DNA of 64,000 nt from Mucilaginibacter sp. (lineage in GTDB: Bacteria > Bacteroidota > Bacteroidia > Sphingobacteriales > Sphingobacteriaceae). Below, one piece after another: positions 29,277 to 38,623 of this stretch. Location: contig JARLHA010000003.1 in the NCBI GenBank assembly GCA_031292485.1, forward strand, positions 239,636 to 303,635, given 5' to 3'. The translations under genes and the position numbers were made by a program. Numbering within the stretch: position 1 is the stretch's first letter; every line of letters begins with the position of its first letter. The notes beneath the pieces are model-generated. The model did not search any database and was not told the origin of the DNA. It saw nothing but the letters and a program-made list of their open reading frames with translations.

Positions 29277-29813
29277 ATGAGCAGCACCAAATATATTTTA
29301 GGCCTTTTTGCAGACCCCGATGAAATGATGCACGGGATAGATCTGTTACAAAAAAATAGTGTACCCATATACGATGTTTTTACCCCGATGCCAATACATG
29401 GTATTGAAAAAAAGCTCGGTATTAAAGATTCCCGCTTAGGTTTTGCAGCCTTTATGTTTGGCTGCCTGGGCGGTACAACCATCTTCAGTATGGCTTATTA
29501 CATGCTTGTGCATGATTGGCCTATGAACATTGGTGGTAAACCGGCATTTGCCATACCCGATTTTGTTCCGATCACGTTTGAGTGGACTGTATTGTTTACG
29601 GCTTTTGGCATGACGCTTACTTTCTTCTTCGCGACACATCTTTTCCCCGGCCGTACGCCAAGGGTAATGGACCTGCGCGCAACTGACGATAGGTTTGTGA
29701 TTGCGATTGACGCGAAAGGAAATACGCCACACGAGGATATTACTAAAATTTTAAAAGAAGCAGGAGCTGTTGAAGTAAAGCATAACGACAGAAAATATGT
29801 TAGCTATGAATAA
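29277..29813 (+). CDS. actD: Alternative Complex III subunit ActD (DUF3341)
   Basis: The 178-residue DUF3341 protein has a short N-terminal domain (KYILGLFADPDEMMHGIDLL, YDVFTPMPIHGIE), two transmembrane helices (about residues 55-80 and 95-125) and a C-terminal soluble segment. It is a peripheral subunit of Alternative Complex III with a presumed structural role. Its last codons overlap the actE start, so the two are translationally coupled. Confidence 0.92.
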   Translation: MSSTKYILGLFADPDEMMHGIDLLQKNSVPIYDVFTPMPIHGIEKKLGIKDSRLGFAAFMFGCLGGTTIFSMAYYMLVHDWPMNIGGKPAFAIPDFVPITFEWTVLFTAFGMTLTFFFATHLFPGRTPRVMDLRATDDRFVIAIDAKGNTPHEDITKILKEAGAVEVKHNDRKYVSYE

Positions 29814-30381
29814 AATAAAAATATTGGGCACAATAGCTGTTGCTATCACTGCTACGATAGCTATTTCATCGTGCAAGGATAAAAGAAGTACTGGCTGGGC
29901 ATACGCTCCCAATATGTACGAGCATCTTGCATACGACCCGGACCAGATAAATGATAATTTTAAGGATGGCAAAACCGCGCAGGTACCACCGGCAGGTACC
30001 ACTCCAATAGGTTTCGTACGTTTTGATTATCCTAACTCAAAGGATGGTTATGAAAAAGCTGGCCTTGAAGTAAAAAGCCCGCTGCCACAAACACAGGCAA
30101 ATTATGCAGAAGGTAAGTTATTATTCACCTCATTTTGCTCGCCTTGCCATGGGTTAAATGGCCAGGGCGATGGTTTGGTGATTGCGCATGGTTTCCCTGC
30201 GCCTCCATCTTATTCCTCCGGCGTATCATCACGCGGCGGCAATATGAAAGACCTTACTGACGGCAAAATTTATCATACAATTACTTATGGTGTAAACGCT
30301 ATGGGTTCATATGCTTCACAGCTTGACCCTACCGAAAGATGGAAAGTGATTATGTATGTTCACCATTTACAAACTTTATAA
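29806..30381 (+). CDS. actE: Alternative Complex III monohaem cytochrome c subunit ActE
   Basis: The start at 29806 (MNKIKILGT) is preferred; an in-frame ATG at 29797 would add three residues, and both overlap actD. A lipoprotein-type signal (IAISSCKDKRS) is followed by YAPNMYEHLAYDPDQ and a single haem c site, CSPCHGLNGQGDG, near residue 111. A later Met (YGVNAMGSYASQL) is the likely axial ligand. ActE passes electrons from the complex towards the oxidase. It lies 13 bases before actF. Confidence 0.92.
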   Translation: MNKIKILGTIAVAITATIAISSCKDKRSTGWAYAPNMYEHLAYDPDQINDNFKDGKTAQVPPAGTTPIGFVRFDYPNSKDGYEKAGLEVKSPLPQTQANYAEGKLLFTSFCSPCHGLNGQGDGLVIAHGFPAPPSYSSGVSSRGGNMKDLTDGKIYHTITYGVNAMGSYASQLDPTERWKVIMYVHHLQTL

Positions 30382-30394
30382 GCTGATTTTTTAA

Positions 30395-31663
30395 ATGAAG
30401 ACTTCTCATAGTTTCGACGAACGATTTCAATTTCAAGGCAATGCCAAAACCTGGAGCCTTGTATTGATGGCTATTGGCGTAATTGGAATAGCAATCGGTT
30501 TTTTAACAGGCGGCGGCGAACGTACATTTGCTAACCTGCTGCTGATGTCCTATTATTTTGCTTGCGTTTGTACCTGCGGCGTATTTTTCTTAGCTGTACA
30601 GTATGTTGCACAGGCTGGCTGGTCAGCTGCCATCCTGAGGATTCCGCAGGCATTTGCAAAAGCATTACCCATAGCTGCTGTAATATTATTTGCCGTTATC
30701 TTTCTGGGCATTTTTATGACCCATACCGGCCTTAACGAGTACGGTAAACAATCCACTATCCCTTATTTATACAAACTATGGGCAGTAAAGGGTGTAACTA
30801 CCCCCGGCAATCCAAATTACGATGCCGTTATAACAGCAAAATCCGGTTATTTGAACGTTCCTTTTTTCCTTATCCGTATCGCTTTATACCTGTTATGTTA
30901 TTCAGCACTAGGTGCATTACTGGTAAAATATTCAAATAATGAAGATGCTTTAGGCGGTATGTTTAACTACAACAAAAGCTTTAAAGTATCAGTTATATTC
31001 CTTGTGATATTCGGCTTTACCGTTCCTTTATTTGCTTTTGATACTATCATGTCGTTAGAGGCGCATTGGTTTTCAACCATGTTCGGCTGGTACAATTTTG
31101 CGGCATTATGGGTTGGCGGTTTATCAGTAATTACGCTTACCATCATCATTTTACGCCAAAATGGTTACCTGGAATGGGTTACTGAAGATCACCTTCACAA
31201 TTTAGGTCAGTTAATGTTTGGATTCTCTGTATTCTGGACATATTTATGGTTTGCACAATTCCTGCTAACCTGGTATGCTAATATACCAGAAGAGTCGGCT
31301 TATTTTTACAGAAGGTGGCAGCCTGAGTTTATAGGATGGTTCTGGTTAAATATCGTTGTCAATTTCCTTACCCCATTACTGTTATTGATGAAACGCGATT
31401 CAAAACGCCTGGTACCGGTTTTAAAAGCAGCTTGTATTATCTTGATTTGTGGTCACTGGCTTGATTACTGGCAAATGATTATGCCGGGCGCAGTTGGCCC
31501 GCAATCACACTGGTATACCGAAATCAGCTGGCCAGAGATTACCATATTTTTTGGTTTTGCAGGTTTATTTATCTTTACTATGCTAAATGCTTTGAGTAAA
31601 TTTAATTCACTGATACCTAAGAAACACCCGTTGCTGGACGAAAGCCTCCATCATCACATATAA
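30395..31663 (+). CDS. actF: Alternative Complex III membrane subunit ActF
   Basis: This 422-residue polytopic membrane protein, with about ten helices, is related to ActC and often annotated as quinol:cytochrome c oxidoreductase quinone-binding subunit 2. Recognisable segments are FANLLLMSYYFACVCTCGVFFLAVQYV, shortened here in meaning to the first helix pair, DTIMSLEAHWFSTMFGWY and FWTYLWFAQFLLTWYANIPEE. It ends the act part of the operon, and the oxidase genes begin 49 bases later behind a separate candidate promoter box. Confidence 0.92.
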   Translation: MKTSHSFDERFQFQGNAKTWSLVLMAIGVIGIAIGFLTGGGERTFANLLLMSYYFACVCTCGVFFLAVQYVAQAGWSAAILRIPQAFAKALPIAAVILFAVIFLGIFMTHTGLNEYGKQSTIPYLYKLWAVKGVTTPGNPNYDAVITAKSGYLNVPFFLIRIALYLLCYSALGALLVKYSNNEDALGGMFNYNKSFKVSVIFLVIFGFTVPLFAFDTIMSLEAHWFSTMFGWYNFAALWVGGLSVITLTIIILRQNGYLEWVTEDHLHNLGQLMFGFSVFWTYLWFAQFLLTWYANIPEESAYFYRRWQPEFIGWFWLNIVVNFLTPLLLLMKRDSKRLVPVLKAACIILICGHWLDYWQMIMPGAVGPQSHWYTEISWPEITIFFGFAGLFIFTMLNALSKFNSLIPKKHPLLDESLHHHI

Positions 31664-31670
31664 TAATTAT

Positions 31671-31678
31671 TAAATTTG
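31671..31678 (+). promoter_or_regulatory. Candidate internal -7 box (TAAATTTG) before coxB
   Basis: TAAATTTG matches TAnnTTTG and lies 34 bases before the coxB start. No TTG is present at the usual upstream distance. It could let the oxidase genes be transcribed separately from the act genes. Confidence 0.4.
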
Positions 31679-31712
31679 CACCAAAATAAAAGAATACCAA
31701 ACAAAAAATAAG

Positions 31713-32912
31713 ATGGGATTCAAAAAACTAATAACTTCTAAAAAAGCGCTTTTACTTTTTGCGGCGACCATGCTTTTGGGGTCTCATCAGTTAATGGCGC
31801 AGGCGGTAGCGCAGGGTACAACAACGGCAGGAACACCTGATTCTATGGCCAGCAGCGGAATGTGGACTGGCGTGCTTTATTATGTACTTCTTGGCCTGGT
31901 AGGCTGTTTCTGTATAGCCATACTCGGTAAAATATTAAAAGTTTATGATCTTACTCTGACCATGCAGGGTAAAAAACCAATCAACTGGAATAGCTTTATG
32001 GCCGTTTTATGCCTTGTGTTTCTTATTGTTGGTTTGTATGGCGCCTATTGGTCGCTAACTGTTCAAGGCAGCATGACATTGCCTAAATCGGCATCAGCCC
32101 ATGGCGTTGATATTGACAACATGTTTAACCTGACAAGTGCACTTACGCTTATCGTATTTGTAATTACCCAAGTGCTTTTATTCGGGTTTTTATTCTTTTA
32201 CCGCGCTTCAGACAAACGTAAGGCATACTTCCTGCCGCACAACAATACGATTGAAAAGGTTTGGACTATTATTCCCGCAATTGTTTTAACAGTGCTGGTA
32301 GTATTCGGCTTCTTTACCTGGCAAAGCGTTGAAAACAGCACCAATATGAAAGGTGACCTTAATATCGACATAACCGGACACCAGTTTGCCTGGGAATTAC
32401 GTTATCCCGGTCCGGACGGTAAACTCGGACAATTGGACTACAGACTTACAACAGGGCTTAACAAATTAGGCATTGACTTTAAAGACCGGAATAGTTATGA
32501 CGACCTACAGGCGGATACCCTGGTATTGCCGGTAAATAAATCAATCAGGTTAAATATTCATGCGCAGGATGTAATCCACAGTGTATTTATGCCGCACTTC
32601 AGGTTACAGCAAAACGCGGTACCGGGTTTGCCAACGTATTTTAAGTTTGTACCAACAGTTACTACGGACCAAATGCGCTCTGAAACTAATAACCCAAAAT
32701 TTGAGTACCTGCTTTATTGCAATAAAATATGCGGTGGCATCCACTACAACATGCAAAAAGTAGTTCGCGTAGTTTCTGAATCTGAATACCAGGACTGGAT
32801 TGCAAAACAAAAACCATATTTAACTGATCAGTTAAAACAACAATTAAAAGTAGCTGCCGCAAAATCATCGCCCGGCTCATTATCATCAAACAAGTTAGCG
32901 TTAAATAATTAA
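31713..32912 (+). CDS. coxB: Cytochrome c oxidase subunit II
   Basis: Subunit II receives electrons from cytochrome c at its binuclear CuA centre and passes them to subunit I. The 399-residue protein has a signal/leader (LLLFAATMLLGSHQLMAQ). An extra N-terminal helix comes before the usual two-helix hairpin (helices near 50, 105 and 150), and a cupredoxin domain follows. CuA ligands are complete: C336, C340, H344 and M347 in CNKICGGIHYNM, with the upstream His in VIHSVFMPHF. No haem c motif is fused, so the donor must be a separate cytochrome or ActE. It is 16 bases from coxA. Confidence 0.95.
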   Translation: MGFKKLITSKKALLLFAATMLLGSHQLMAQAVAQGTTTAGTPDSMASSGMWTGVLYYVLLGLVGCFCIAILGKILKVYDLTLTMQGKKPINWNSFMAVLCLVFLIVGLYGAYWSLTVQGSMTLPKSASAHGVDIDNMFNLTSALTLIVFVITQVLLFGFLFFYRASDKRKAYFLPHNNTIEKVWTIIPAIVLTVLVVFGFFTWQSVENSTNMKGDLNIDITGHQFAWELRYPGPDGKLGQLDYRLTTGLNKLGIDFKDRNSYDDLQADTLVLPVNKSIRLNIHAQDVIHSVFMPHFRLQQNAVPGLPTYFKFVPTVTTDQMRSETNNPKFEYLLYCNKICGGIHYNMQKVVRVVSESEYQDWIAKQKPYLTDQLKQQLKVAAAKSSPGSLSSNKLALNN

Positions 32913-32928
32913 TATAAGATTAGCGAGT

Positions 32929-34815
32929 ATGTCAACATTAGCAGTTCACGATCACGGCTTGGTACATCACGAAGAAGGACACGAACACCATCATAAAGCC
33001 ACGTTTCTGAATACTTACGTATTTAGCCAGGATCATAAAATGATTGCCAAACAATTCCTGATCACCGGGATCACCATGGCATTTATTGGTATGATGTTGT
33101 CTCTGTTATTCAGGATACAGTTAGCCTATCCGGATAAATCATTCCCTTTGCTTGAAACTTTACTGGGCCGTTTCGCACCTGGCGGACGTTTAAGCCCTGA
33201 TTTCTATATGTCGCTGGTTACTATACACGGTACCATCATGGTGTTTTTTGTATTGACAGCAGGCTTAAGCGGAACTTTTGCGAACTTACTGATCCCTCTG
33301 CAGATCGGAGCCCGTGATATGGCTTCTCCTTTTGTAAATATGCTATCCTATTGGTTCTTCCTTATAGCAAGTATCATCATGGTTTCTGCATTTTTCGTCG
33401 AAAAAGGGCCTGCCAGCGGTGGATGGACCATTTACCCGCCTTTATCGGCTTTACCTACGGCTATGCCCGGTTCTGCTGAAGGTATGACTTTATGGCTCAT
33501 CAGTATGGTTTGCTTTATTGCCTCATCATTAATGGGCGGTATCAATTATGTAAGTACGGTATTAAATATGCGCACCAAAGGCATGGACCTTTGGAAAATG
33601 CCATTAACTGTTTGGGCTTTGTTCCTTACCGCAGTTTTAGGTGTGCTAGCTTTCCCTGTGTTAGTTGCAGGCGTAGTTTTGTTAATATTTGACAGAAGTT
33701 TTGGGACGAGCTTTTATCTTTCAGACATTGTATTAAACGGTAAGGTTATGCCATTTGAAGGTGGCAGCCCTATATTATTCCAGCACTTATTCTGGTTCCT
33801 TGGCCACCCCGAAGTTTACATTATCATCATGCCTGCAATGGGTATCTCATCAGAGGTAATGTCGGTAAATTCACGTAAACCCATTTTCGGCTACCATGCA
33901 ATGGTTTATTCGCTGATCGGCATTACCGTGCTATCCTTTATTGTTTGGGGTCACCATATGTTTGTAACCGGCATGAACCCGTTCCTGGGCGGTGTGTTTA
34001 TGATCACAACCTTAATTATTGCGGTGCCATCAGCAGTAAAAACCTTTAACTGGCTGGCTACTTTATGGCGGGGCAATATCCGTTTTACACCAGCCATGCT
34101 TTTTGCTATCGGCATGGTTTCTTTCTTCATCTCAGGTGGTTTAACCGGCATTTTCCTGGGTAATGCTGCTTTGGACATCAACTTGCACGATACCTATTTC
34201 GTAGTCGCCCACTTTCACCTTGTGATGGGCTCTGCGGCCATTTTCGGCATGCTTGCGGGTGTGTACCACTGGTTCCCGAAAATGTTCCGCCGCATGATGG
34301 ACGAACGTTTGGGATACCTGCATTTCTGGGTTACCTTCATAAGCGCTTACCTTGTATTCTTCCCGATGCACTTTATGGGTCTTGATGGTGTTCCACGCCG
34401 TTATTACGCCTTTACGGAGTTTAAATCGATGGAACATTGGTTAACTGTAAACGTATTTATTACCTGGGCGGCTATTTTAGCAGGTTTTGCCCAGCTGGCA
34501 TTTATATTTAACTTTATCCATTCCATCTTCTGGGGTAAACATGCAGTTCAAAATCCATGGAACGCCAACACTCTTGAATGGACCGCTCCTGTTGAACATA
34601 TTCACGGTAACTGGATAGGCGAAATTCCAACCGTTTACCGCTGGCCATATGATTACAGCAAACCCGGCCATGAAGAAGATTTCATTCCGCAAAACGTTCC
34701 TTTTTCACAAACCATGAGCTCAAATATGCCTCATGATTTTGAGGACAACCCTGAAGGTTTAGAAGAATTCAACAAATGGACAAGTACACAAAAAGCTAAC
34801 GAAGAAGTAAAATAA
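32929..34815 (+). CDS. coxA: Cytochrome c oxidase subunit I
   Basis: This is the catalytic haem-copper subunit, which reduces O2 and pumps protons. The 628-residue protein has the CuB/Tyr motif GHPEVY (H293, Y297), the CuB pair H342-H343 in WGHHMF, and the haem ligands H428 and H430 in VAHFHLVMG. An N-terminal haem-ligand His sits in VTIHGTIMVFF. The first 24 residues are strikingly His-rich (HDHGLVHHEEGHEHHHK), perhaps a metal-holding tail. It is followed by a heptad inverted repeat starting at its stop codon and then by ctaA. Confidence 0.96.
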   Translation: MSTLAVHDHGLVHHEEGHEHHHKATFLNTYVFSQDHKMIAKQFLITGITMAFIGMMLSLLFRIQLAYPDKSFPLLETLLGRFAPGGRLSPDFYMSLVTIHGTIMVFFVLTAGLSGTFANLLIPLQIGARDMASPFVNMLSYWFFLIASIIMVSAFFVEKGPASGGWTIYPPLSALPTAMPGSAEGMTLWLISMVCFIASSLMGGINYVSTVLNMRTKGMDLWKMPLTVWALFLTAVLGVLAFPVLVAGVVLLIFDRSFGTSFYLSDIVLNGKVMPFEGGSPILFQHLFWFLGHPEVYIIIMPAMGISSEVMSVNSRKPIFGYHAMVYSLIGITVLSFIVWGHHMFVTGMNPFLGGVFMITTLIIAVPSAVKTFNWLATLWRGNIRFTPAMLFAIGMVSFFISGGLTGIFLGNAALDINLHDTYFVVAHFHLVMGSAAIFGMLAGVYHWFPKMFRRMMDERLGYLHFWVTFISAYLVFFPMHFMGLDGVPRRYYAFTEFKSMEHWLTVNVFITWAAILAGFAQLAFIFNFIHSIFWGKHAVQNPWNANTLEWTAPVEHIHGNWIGEIPTVYRWPYDYSKPGHEEDFIPQNVPFSQTMSSNMPHDFEDNPEGLEEFNKWTSTQKANEEVK

Positions 34816-34887
34816 GTCCGAAGTTTTTAGTCCTGAGTCTTGAGCCAAAAGATTTGTGTATGTCTTTGGCTTAAGACTCAGGATTTG
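34815..34887. repeat. Heptad-word inverted repeat between coxA and ctaA
   Basis: Units of AGTC or close variants start at 34815, 34822, 34829, 34836, 34843 and 34850, exactly 7 bases apart. The return arm has GGCT at 34868, GACT at 34875 and GATT at 34882. The segment from AGTCTTGAGCC pairs with GGCTTAAGACT. The first unit overlaps the last base of the coxA stop codon. Confidence 0.82.
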
Positions 34888-34995
34888 TTTTAATACCACT
34901 TTTATGCCGATCGGGAGGTTACTTGCCTTTCAGTTTGATTATTTAGTATGCTACATTCGGCTTAAAACTAACAATCGGTTTTTGCTTTAAAATAA

Positions 34996-36057
34996 ATGAA
35001 GACATTCGCGTCAAAAATCAGGTTCCGGAAATACAGCCTAGTTACTATAGTACTGCTTTTTATACTCATTCTTGCAGGCGCTGTAGTTCGTAGTTCCGGC
35101 TCTGGAATGGGGTGCCCTGATTGGCCCAAATGTTTCGGACAATACGTGCCCCCTACCTCCATCAACGAACTTCCAAAAGATTACAAACAGAAATATGTTG
35201 CTGAGCGGACGAAGAAAAATCAGAAATTCGCAAAAACACTTGATCTTTTTGGGTACAGCGACCTCGCACGCCGGATCCGGGAAGATAAATCAATATTGCT
35301 GCCAGAAGAATTTAACGCCGCCAAAACATGGACGGAATATATCAACCGCCTTATTGGCGCAATCTCTGGTTTATTTTTGGTACTGGTCGCTGTTTTTTCA
35401 TTCAGTTACCGGTATGAAAACAAATTGATCCCGTTTTTAAGTGTTCTAAATATCCTGCTAGTGGGTTTCCAGGCCTGGCTTGGTTCTATCGTCGTATCAA
35501 CCAACCTGGTATCAGGTATTGTAACGCTGCATATGTTACTGGCCTTAACGATACTGGCTATACTGATAGGCACCTATCACATGGCAAATACATACGGCAA
35601 ACATAAGTTGGATTCGAGCCCGATAACACACGTAGCTATGCTGCTTACGCTGGTAATTTCAACAGTACAAATTGTTTTTGGAACTGAAGTAAGAGAAAAG
35701 ATTGACGAAGTATCTACACATTTACAGGGCGGTTACCGCGAAGACTGGATAAGTAACGCAGGAGCCATATTTGTTCAACATCGCGATATCGCCATATTAG
35801 TGTTACTGGCAAACATTGTATTGTATATATTGATCCGTAATGGCTTTAGCAGGCACTCCAATCAGCAACAGGTGATGAGCTTTATATTCCTGATGATCAT
35901 GCTTCAAATTGGCACAGGGATCATGTTATCCTACTGGGCGTTACCACCCTTTGCCCAGGCATTGCATATTTTACTGGCCAGCCTGATTTTCGGCGCTCAG
36001 TTTTACCTGATGCTAAATTTGTACACGTCAGTAAAGAATCAGGAGGCAAACAGATGA
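34996..36057 (+). CDS. ctaA: Haem A synthase (COX15/CtaA family)
   Basis: The enzyme oxidises haem O to haem A, the cofactor of the neighbouring oxidase. The 353-residue membrane protein has about eight helices. It starts with the family phrase LAGAVVRSSGSGMGCPDWPKCFG, which includes the paired Cys of the first loop. Conserved His positions appear in the segments TWTEYINRLIGA, VTLHMLLAL, FVQHRDIAILV and ALHILLASL. It overlaps ctaB by 4 bases (ATGA), showing translational coupling. The gap from coxA contains a hairpin repeat but no convincing promoter. Confidence 0.94.
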   Translation: MKTFASKIRFRKYSLVTIVLLFILILAGAVVRSSGSGMGCPDWPKCFGQYVPPTSINELPKDYKQKYVAERTKKNQKFAKTLDLFGYSDLARRIREDKSILLPEEFNAAKTWTEYINRLIGAISGLFLVLVAVFSFSYRYENKLIPFLSVLNILLVGFQAWLGSIVVSTNLVSGIVTLHMLLALTILAILIGTYHMANTYGKHKLDSSPITHVAMLLTLVISTVQIVFGTEVREKIDEVSTHLQGGYREDWISNAGAIFVQHRDIAILVLLANIVLYILIRNGFSRHSNQQQVMSFIFLMIMLQIGTGIMLSYWALPPFAQALHILLASLIFGAQFYLMLNLYTSVKNQEANR

Positions 36058-36917
36058 GATGGAGCGATTTTTCGAAGCTGATAAAGTTAAGATTAACCTT
36101 TTTGGTAGTTTTTTCAGCATCCATTTCTTTCCTGATTGGCAGTAAAGTTAACGGAGAAATCAATTGGTTTAATTGGGGCAAACTGATTGTGGGTGGTTTT
36201 TTGGTTACTGCTGCCGCAAACTGTTTTAATGAAATTATTGAAAAGGACCTTGATAAGCTGATGAAGCGTACCATGGACCGTCCAATACCGTCGGGCCATA
36301 TGACCACGGGGCAGGCACTGGTGCTGGGTTTATTTATGGGCATAACGGGCACCTATCTATTGGGTAGTTTGAATATCGTCACGGGGTTGCTCTCCGTATT
36401 TTCAATCATCCTTTATGCATTTGCATATACACCATTAAAGCGTAAATCGCCAATAGCAGTATTTGTTGGTGCAATACCCGGCGCATTGCCCCCGCTAATC
36501 GGCTATGTTGCCGCCCACGAAAAAATTGATGCGATCGCTTTAATATTATTCAGTATCCAGTTTATATGGCAGTTCCCTCACTTCTGGGCCATTGCCTGGG
36601 TTTTGGATGATGATTATAAACTTGCTGGTTTCAGGCTGCTTCCTTCCGGAAAAAGAAATTTAACAAGTGCAATAGTTACTTTTATATTTACATTGCTATT
36701 AGTGCCTGTAAGTTTATTGCCTACCTGGTATCATTTTGGCGGCTTTTATGTTGGTGGTGTTTCGCTACTATTCAGCCTCGCGTTTTTATACCTCGCTTAT
36801 CAGCTTTTAAGCACCCTGGAGATTGGGGCGGCAAAGAAACTGATGTATGGTTCGTTTTTATATTTGCCGGTAGTGCAATTAATGTTTTTATTTGATTTTA
36901 TAGGAAAGGTGAAATGA
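36054..36917 (+). CDS. ctaB: Protohaem IX farnesyltransferase (haem O synthase)
   Basis: The enzyme attaches a farnesyl group to haem B, giving haem O, the substrate of CtaA. This 287-residue UbiA-family membrane protein contains the Asp-rich prenyl-diphosphate motif within NCFNEIIEKDLDKLMKRT. A second conserved region sits in YTPLKRKSPIAVFVGAIPGALPP, described here by its ends YTPLKRK and GALPP. Nine or so helices are predicted. It overlaps both neighbours by 4 bases, which places it in the oxidase assembly operon. Confidence 0.95.
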   Translation: MRWSDFSKLIKLRLTFLVVFSASISFLIGSKVNGEINWFNWGKLIVGGFLVTAAANCFNEIIEKDLDKLMKRTMDRPIPSGHMTTGQALVLGLFMGITGTYLLGSLNIVTGLLSVFSIILYAFAYTPLKRKSPIAVFVGAIPGALPPLIGYVAAHEKIDAIALILFSIQFIWQFPHFWAIAWVLDDDYKLAGFRLLPSGKRNLTSAIVTFIFTLLLVPVSLLPTWYHFGGFYVGGVSLLFSLAFLYLAYQLLSTLEIGAAKKLMYGSFLYLPVVQLMFLFDFIGKVK

Positions 36918-37495
36918 TGGCGCAGATACAACAAAAAGATAAGGTTAACCTTGGGGCAAAGAAATTCAGCATGTGGATATTCATATTCACATCGTTTATG
37001 TTATTTGCTGCCTTATCGAGCGGATTTATTGTTTACAGCGGCGGCAGAGGCCATGGCCTTGATGTCATTCTGCCGCAGGCTTTCATGTATAGCACGGCGG
37101 TTATAATTATTAGCAGCATTTCCCTGTTTTTAGCATCAAGGGCGGCACGGCAATTGCAGTTTGCAAAACAGCGCTTTTATTTATGGCTTACTTTTTTCTT
37201 AGGAACAGCTTTTTTCGCGATACAGATCTATGGATGGTATGTCCTGGCCATCAAAATGGGGATTTATTTTATTAACCCGAATGCATCAAGGTCATTTATC
37301 TATGTGTTCACCGGATTACACTTAGTGCACGTTTTGGCTGGCCTGGCAGTATTGTTAAATGTCATCATAGCCAGCTATCGCAATACACCACAGGTAAAGA
37401 ATTTATTCAAAATGGAAATGGCATCTATTTTTTGGCATTTTCTCGATATTATATGGATTTATCTGTATGTTTTTTTACTTTTGAACCAATCTTAA
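36914..37495 (+). CDS. Cytochrome c oxidase subunit III (first copy)
   Basis: This is a 193-residue five-helix membrane protein of the subunit III family. It contains FTGLHLVHVLAGLAVL and ends with IFWHFLDIIWIYLYVFLLL, the usual subunit III signature. Subunit III stabilises the haem-copper core and its proton uptake. Two tandem subunit III-like genes are usual in Bacteroidota caa3 clusters. It begins within the end of ctaB (4-base overlap) and lies 20 bases before the second copy. Confidence 0.92.
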   Translation: MMAQIQQKDKVNLGAKKFSMWIFIFTSFMLFAALSSGFIVYSGGRGHGLDVILPQAFMYSTAVIIISSISLFLASRAARQLQFAKQRFYLWLTFFLGTAFFAIQIYGWYVLAIKMGIYFINPNASRSFIYVFTGLHLVHVLAGLAVLLNVIIASYRNTPQVKNLFKMEMASIFWHFLDIIWIYLYVFLLLNQS

Positions 37496-37515
37496 AAACA
37501 AATAACTAAGTACAA

Positions 37516-38241
37516 ATGAGTACAGCAGTAACACAACATGTTGATGAGGTAAAATCAACACCATGGTCAGGAGGCAGATCGCCTTTTAATGTAGAGTATG
37601 GCAAAATGATGATGTGGTTTTTCCTCCTCTCGGATGCATTTACTTTTTCGTCATTATTGATCTCTTACGGCGCTTTGCGTTTCAGTGCGCCAACATGGCC
37701 GGCACCATCATTGGTTTTCCAGTCATTTCCAGGTCTTATTGAAAGCGGAGCTCCATTAGTGTTTGTGGGTTTAATGACGTTTATCCTCATCATGAGTTCA
37801 GTAACCATGGTGCTTGCAGTTGAAGCCGGGCACCGCAATTCAAAAAAAGAAGTGGTTACCTGGATGCTGTTCACGATTTTGGGCGGATTGATGTTTTTAA
37901 GCTGCCAGGCACTGGAATGGAATCACTTACATGGTGAAGGCTTTTGGTGGGGTCATATTCCTACTGCGGAAAAAATGCAGGAATTTTTCAAAACCGGCGT
38001 TCCATATGCGCAACAGGCAATGACATCGCACCAATTTGCAAACTTATTCTTCACCATAACCGGCTTCCACGGATTTCACGTATTTTCCGGGGTGGTCATT
38101 AATACCATCATTACTATAAACGTTTTACTTGGTACATACCAAAAACGCGGCAGTTATTTAATGATTGAAAAAGTGGGCCTTTACTGGCACTTTGTAGATT
38201 TGGTGTGGGTGTTTGTATTTACTTTCTTTTATTTAGTTTGA
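37516..38241 (+). CDS. Cytochrome c oxidase subunit III (second copy)
   Basis: This 241-residue subunit III-family membrane protein is longer than its neighbour. It shows GKMMMWFFLLSDAFTFSSLL near the N-terminus and TGFHGFHVFSGVVINTI and LYWHFVDLVWVFVFTFFYL at the end. The Glu/His-bearing middle (CQALEWNHLHGEGFWWG) resembles the usual subunit III core more closely than the first copy does. It probably assembles in the same oxidase as coxA/coxB. It is followed by subunit IV after 19 bases. Confidence 0.92.
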   Translation: MSTAVTQHVDEVKSTPWSGGRSPFNVEYGKMMMWFFLLSDAFTFSSLLISYGALRFSAPTWPAPSLVFQSFPGLIESGAPLVFVGLMTFILIMSSVTMVLAVEAGHRNSKKEVVTWMLFTILGGLMFLSCQALEWNHLHGEGFWWGHIPTAEKMQEFFKTGVPYAQQAMTSHQFANLFFTITGFHGFHVFSGVVINTIITINVLLGTYQKRGSYLMIEKVGLYWHFVDLVWVFVFTFFYLV

Positions 38242-38260
38242 TAATTTAACCTGATAAGAT

Positions 38261-38623
38261 ATGTCATCAGAAACTACAACAGTTCATGCCGAAGGCGCTG
38301 AACACGGCGAACACGAAGGAATGACCAAAAAAAGAATATGGAGGATTTTTTGGATATTGACCGCGATAACTTGCGTAGAGTTTTTTATTGCGCTTGTAAT
38401 ATCTCCACGTTTGTTGCATAGCCCGCTGCATTCGATGATAAATCCTTGTTATATAGTTTTAACTTTATTTAAAGCTTATTTTATTGTTGCATTTTTCATG
38501 CACCTAAAGTTCGAGAAAGTAGGACTGGCACTGGCTATTATCGTGCCCATTCTTTTTATAATCGGTTTAATACTGGTGCTTACAAATGAGAGCCACTATT
38601 GGATCGGTTTAAGGCACGTATGA
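38261..38623 (+). CDS. Cytochrome c oxidase subunit IV-like protein
   Basis: This small membrane protein of 120 residues begins with a His/Glu-rich N-terminus (HAEGAEHGEHEGMTKKRIWR). Three helices follow, including FWILTAITCVEFFIALVI and YIVLTLFKAYFIVAFFMHL; the latter matches prokaryotic cytochrome oxidase subunit IV. It is an accessory subunit that helps stabilise the oxidase. Its stop codon overlaps the SCO start (ATGA). Confidence 0.88.
   Translation: MSSETTTVHAEGAEHGEHEGMTKKRIWRIFWILTAITCVEFFIALVISPRLLHSPLHSMINPCYIVLTLFKAYFIVAFFMHLKFEKVGLALAIIVPILFIIGLILVLTNESHYWIGLRHV

Noticed and set aside
34952..34959. TACATTCG as a promoter for ctaA
   Set aside because: It has one mismatch to TAnnTTTG and the upstream TTTG is only 14 bases away, outside the usual spacing.
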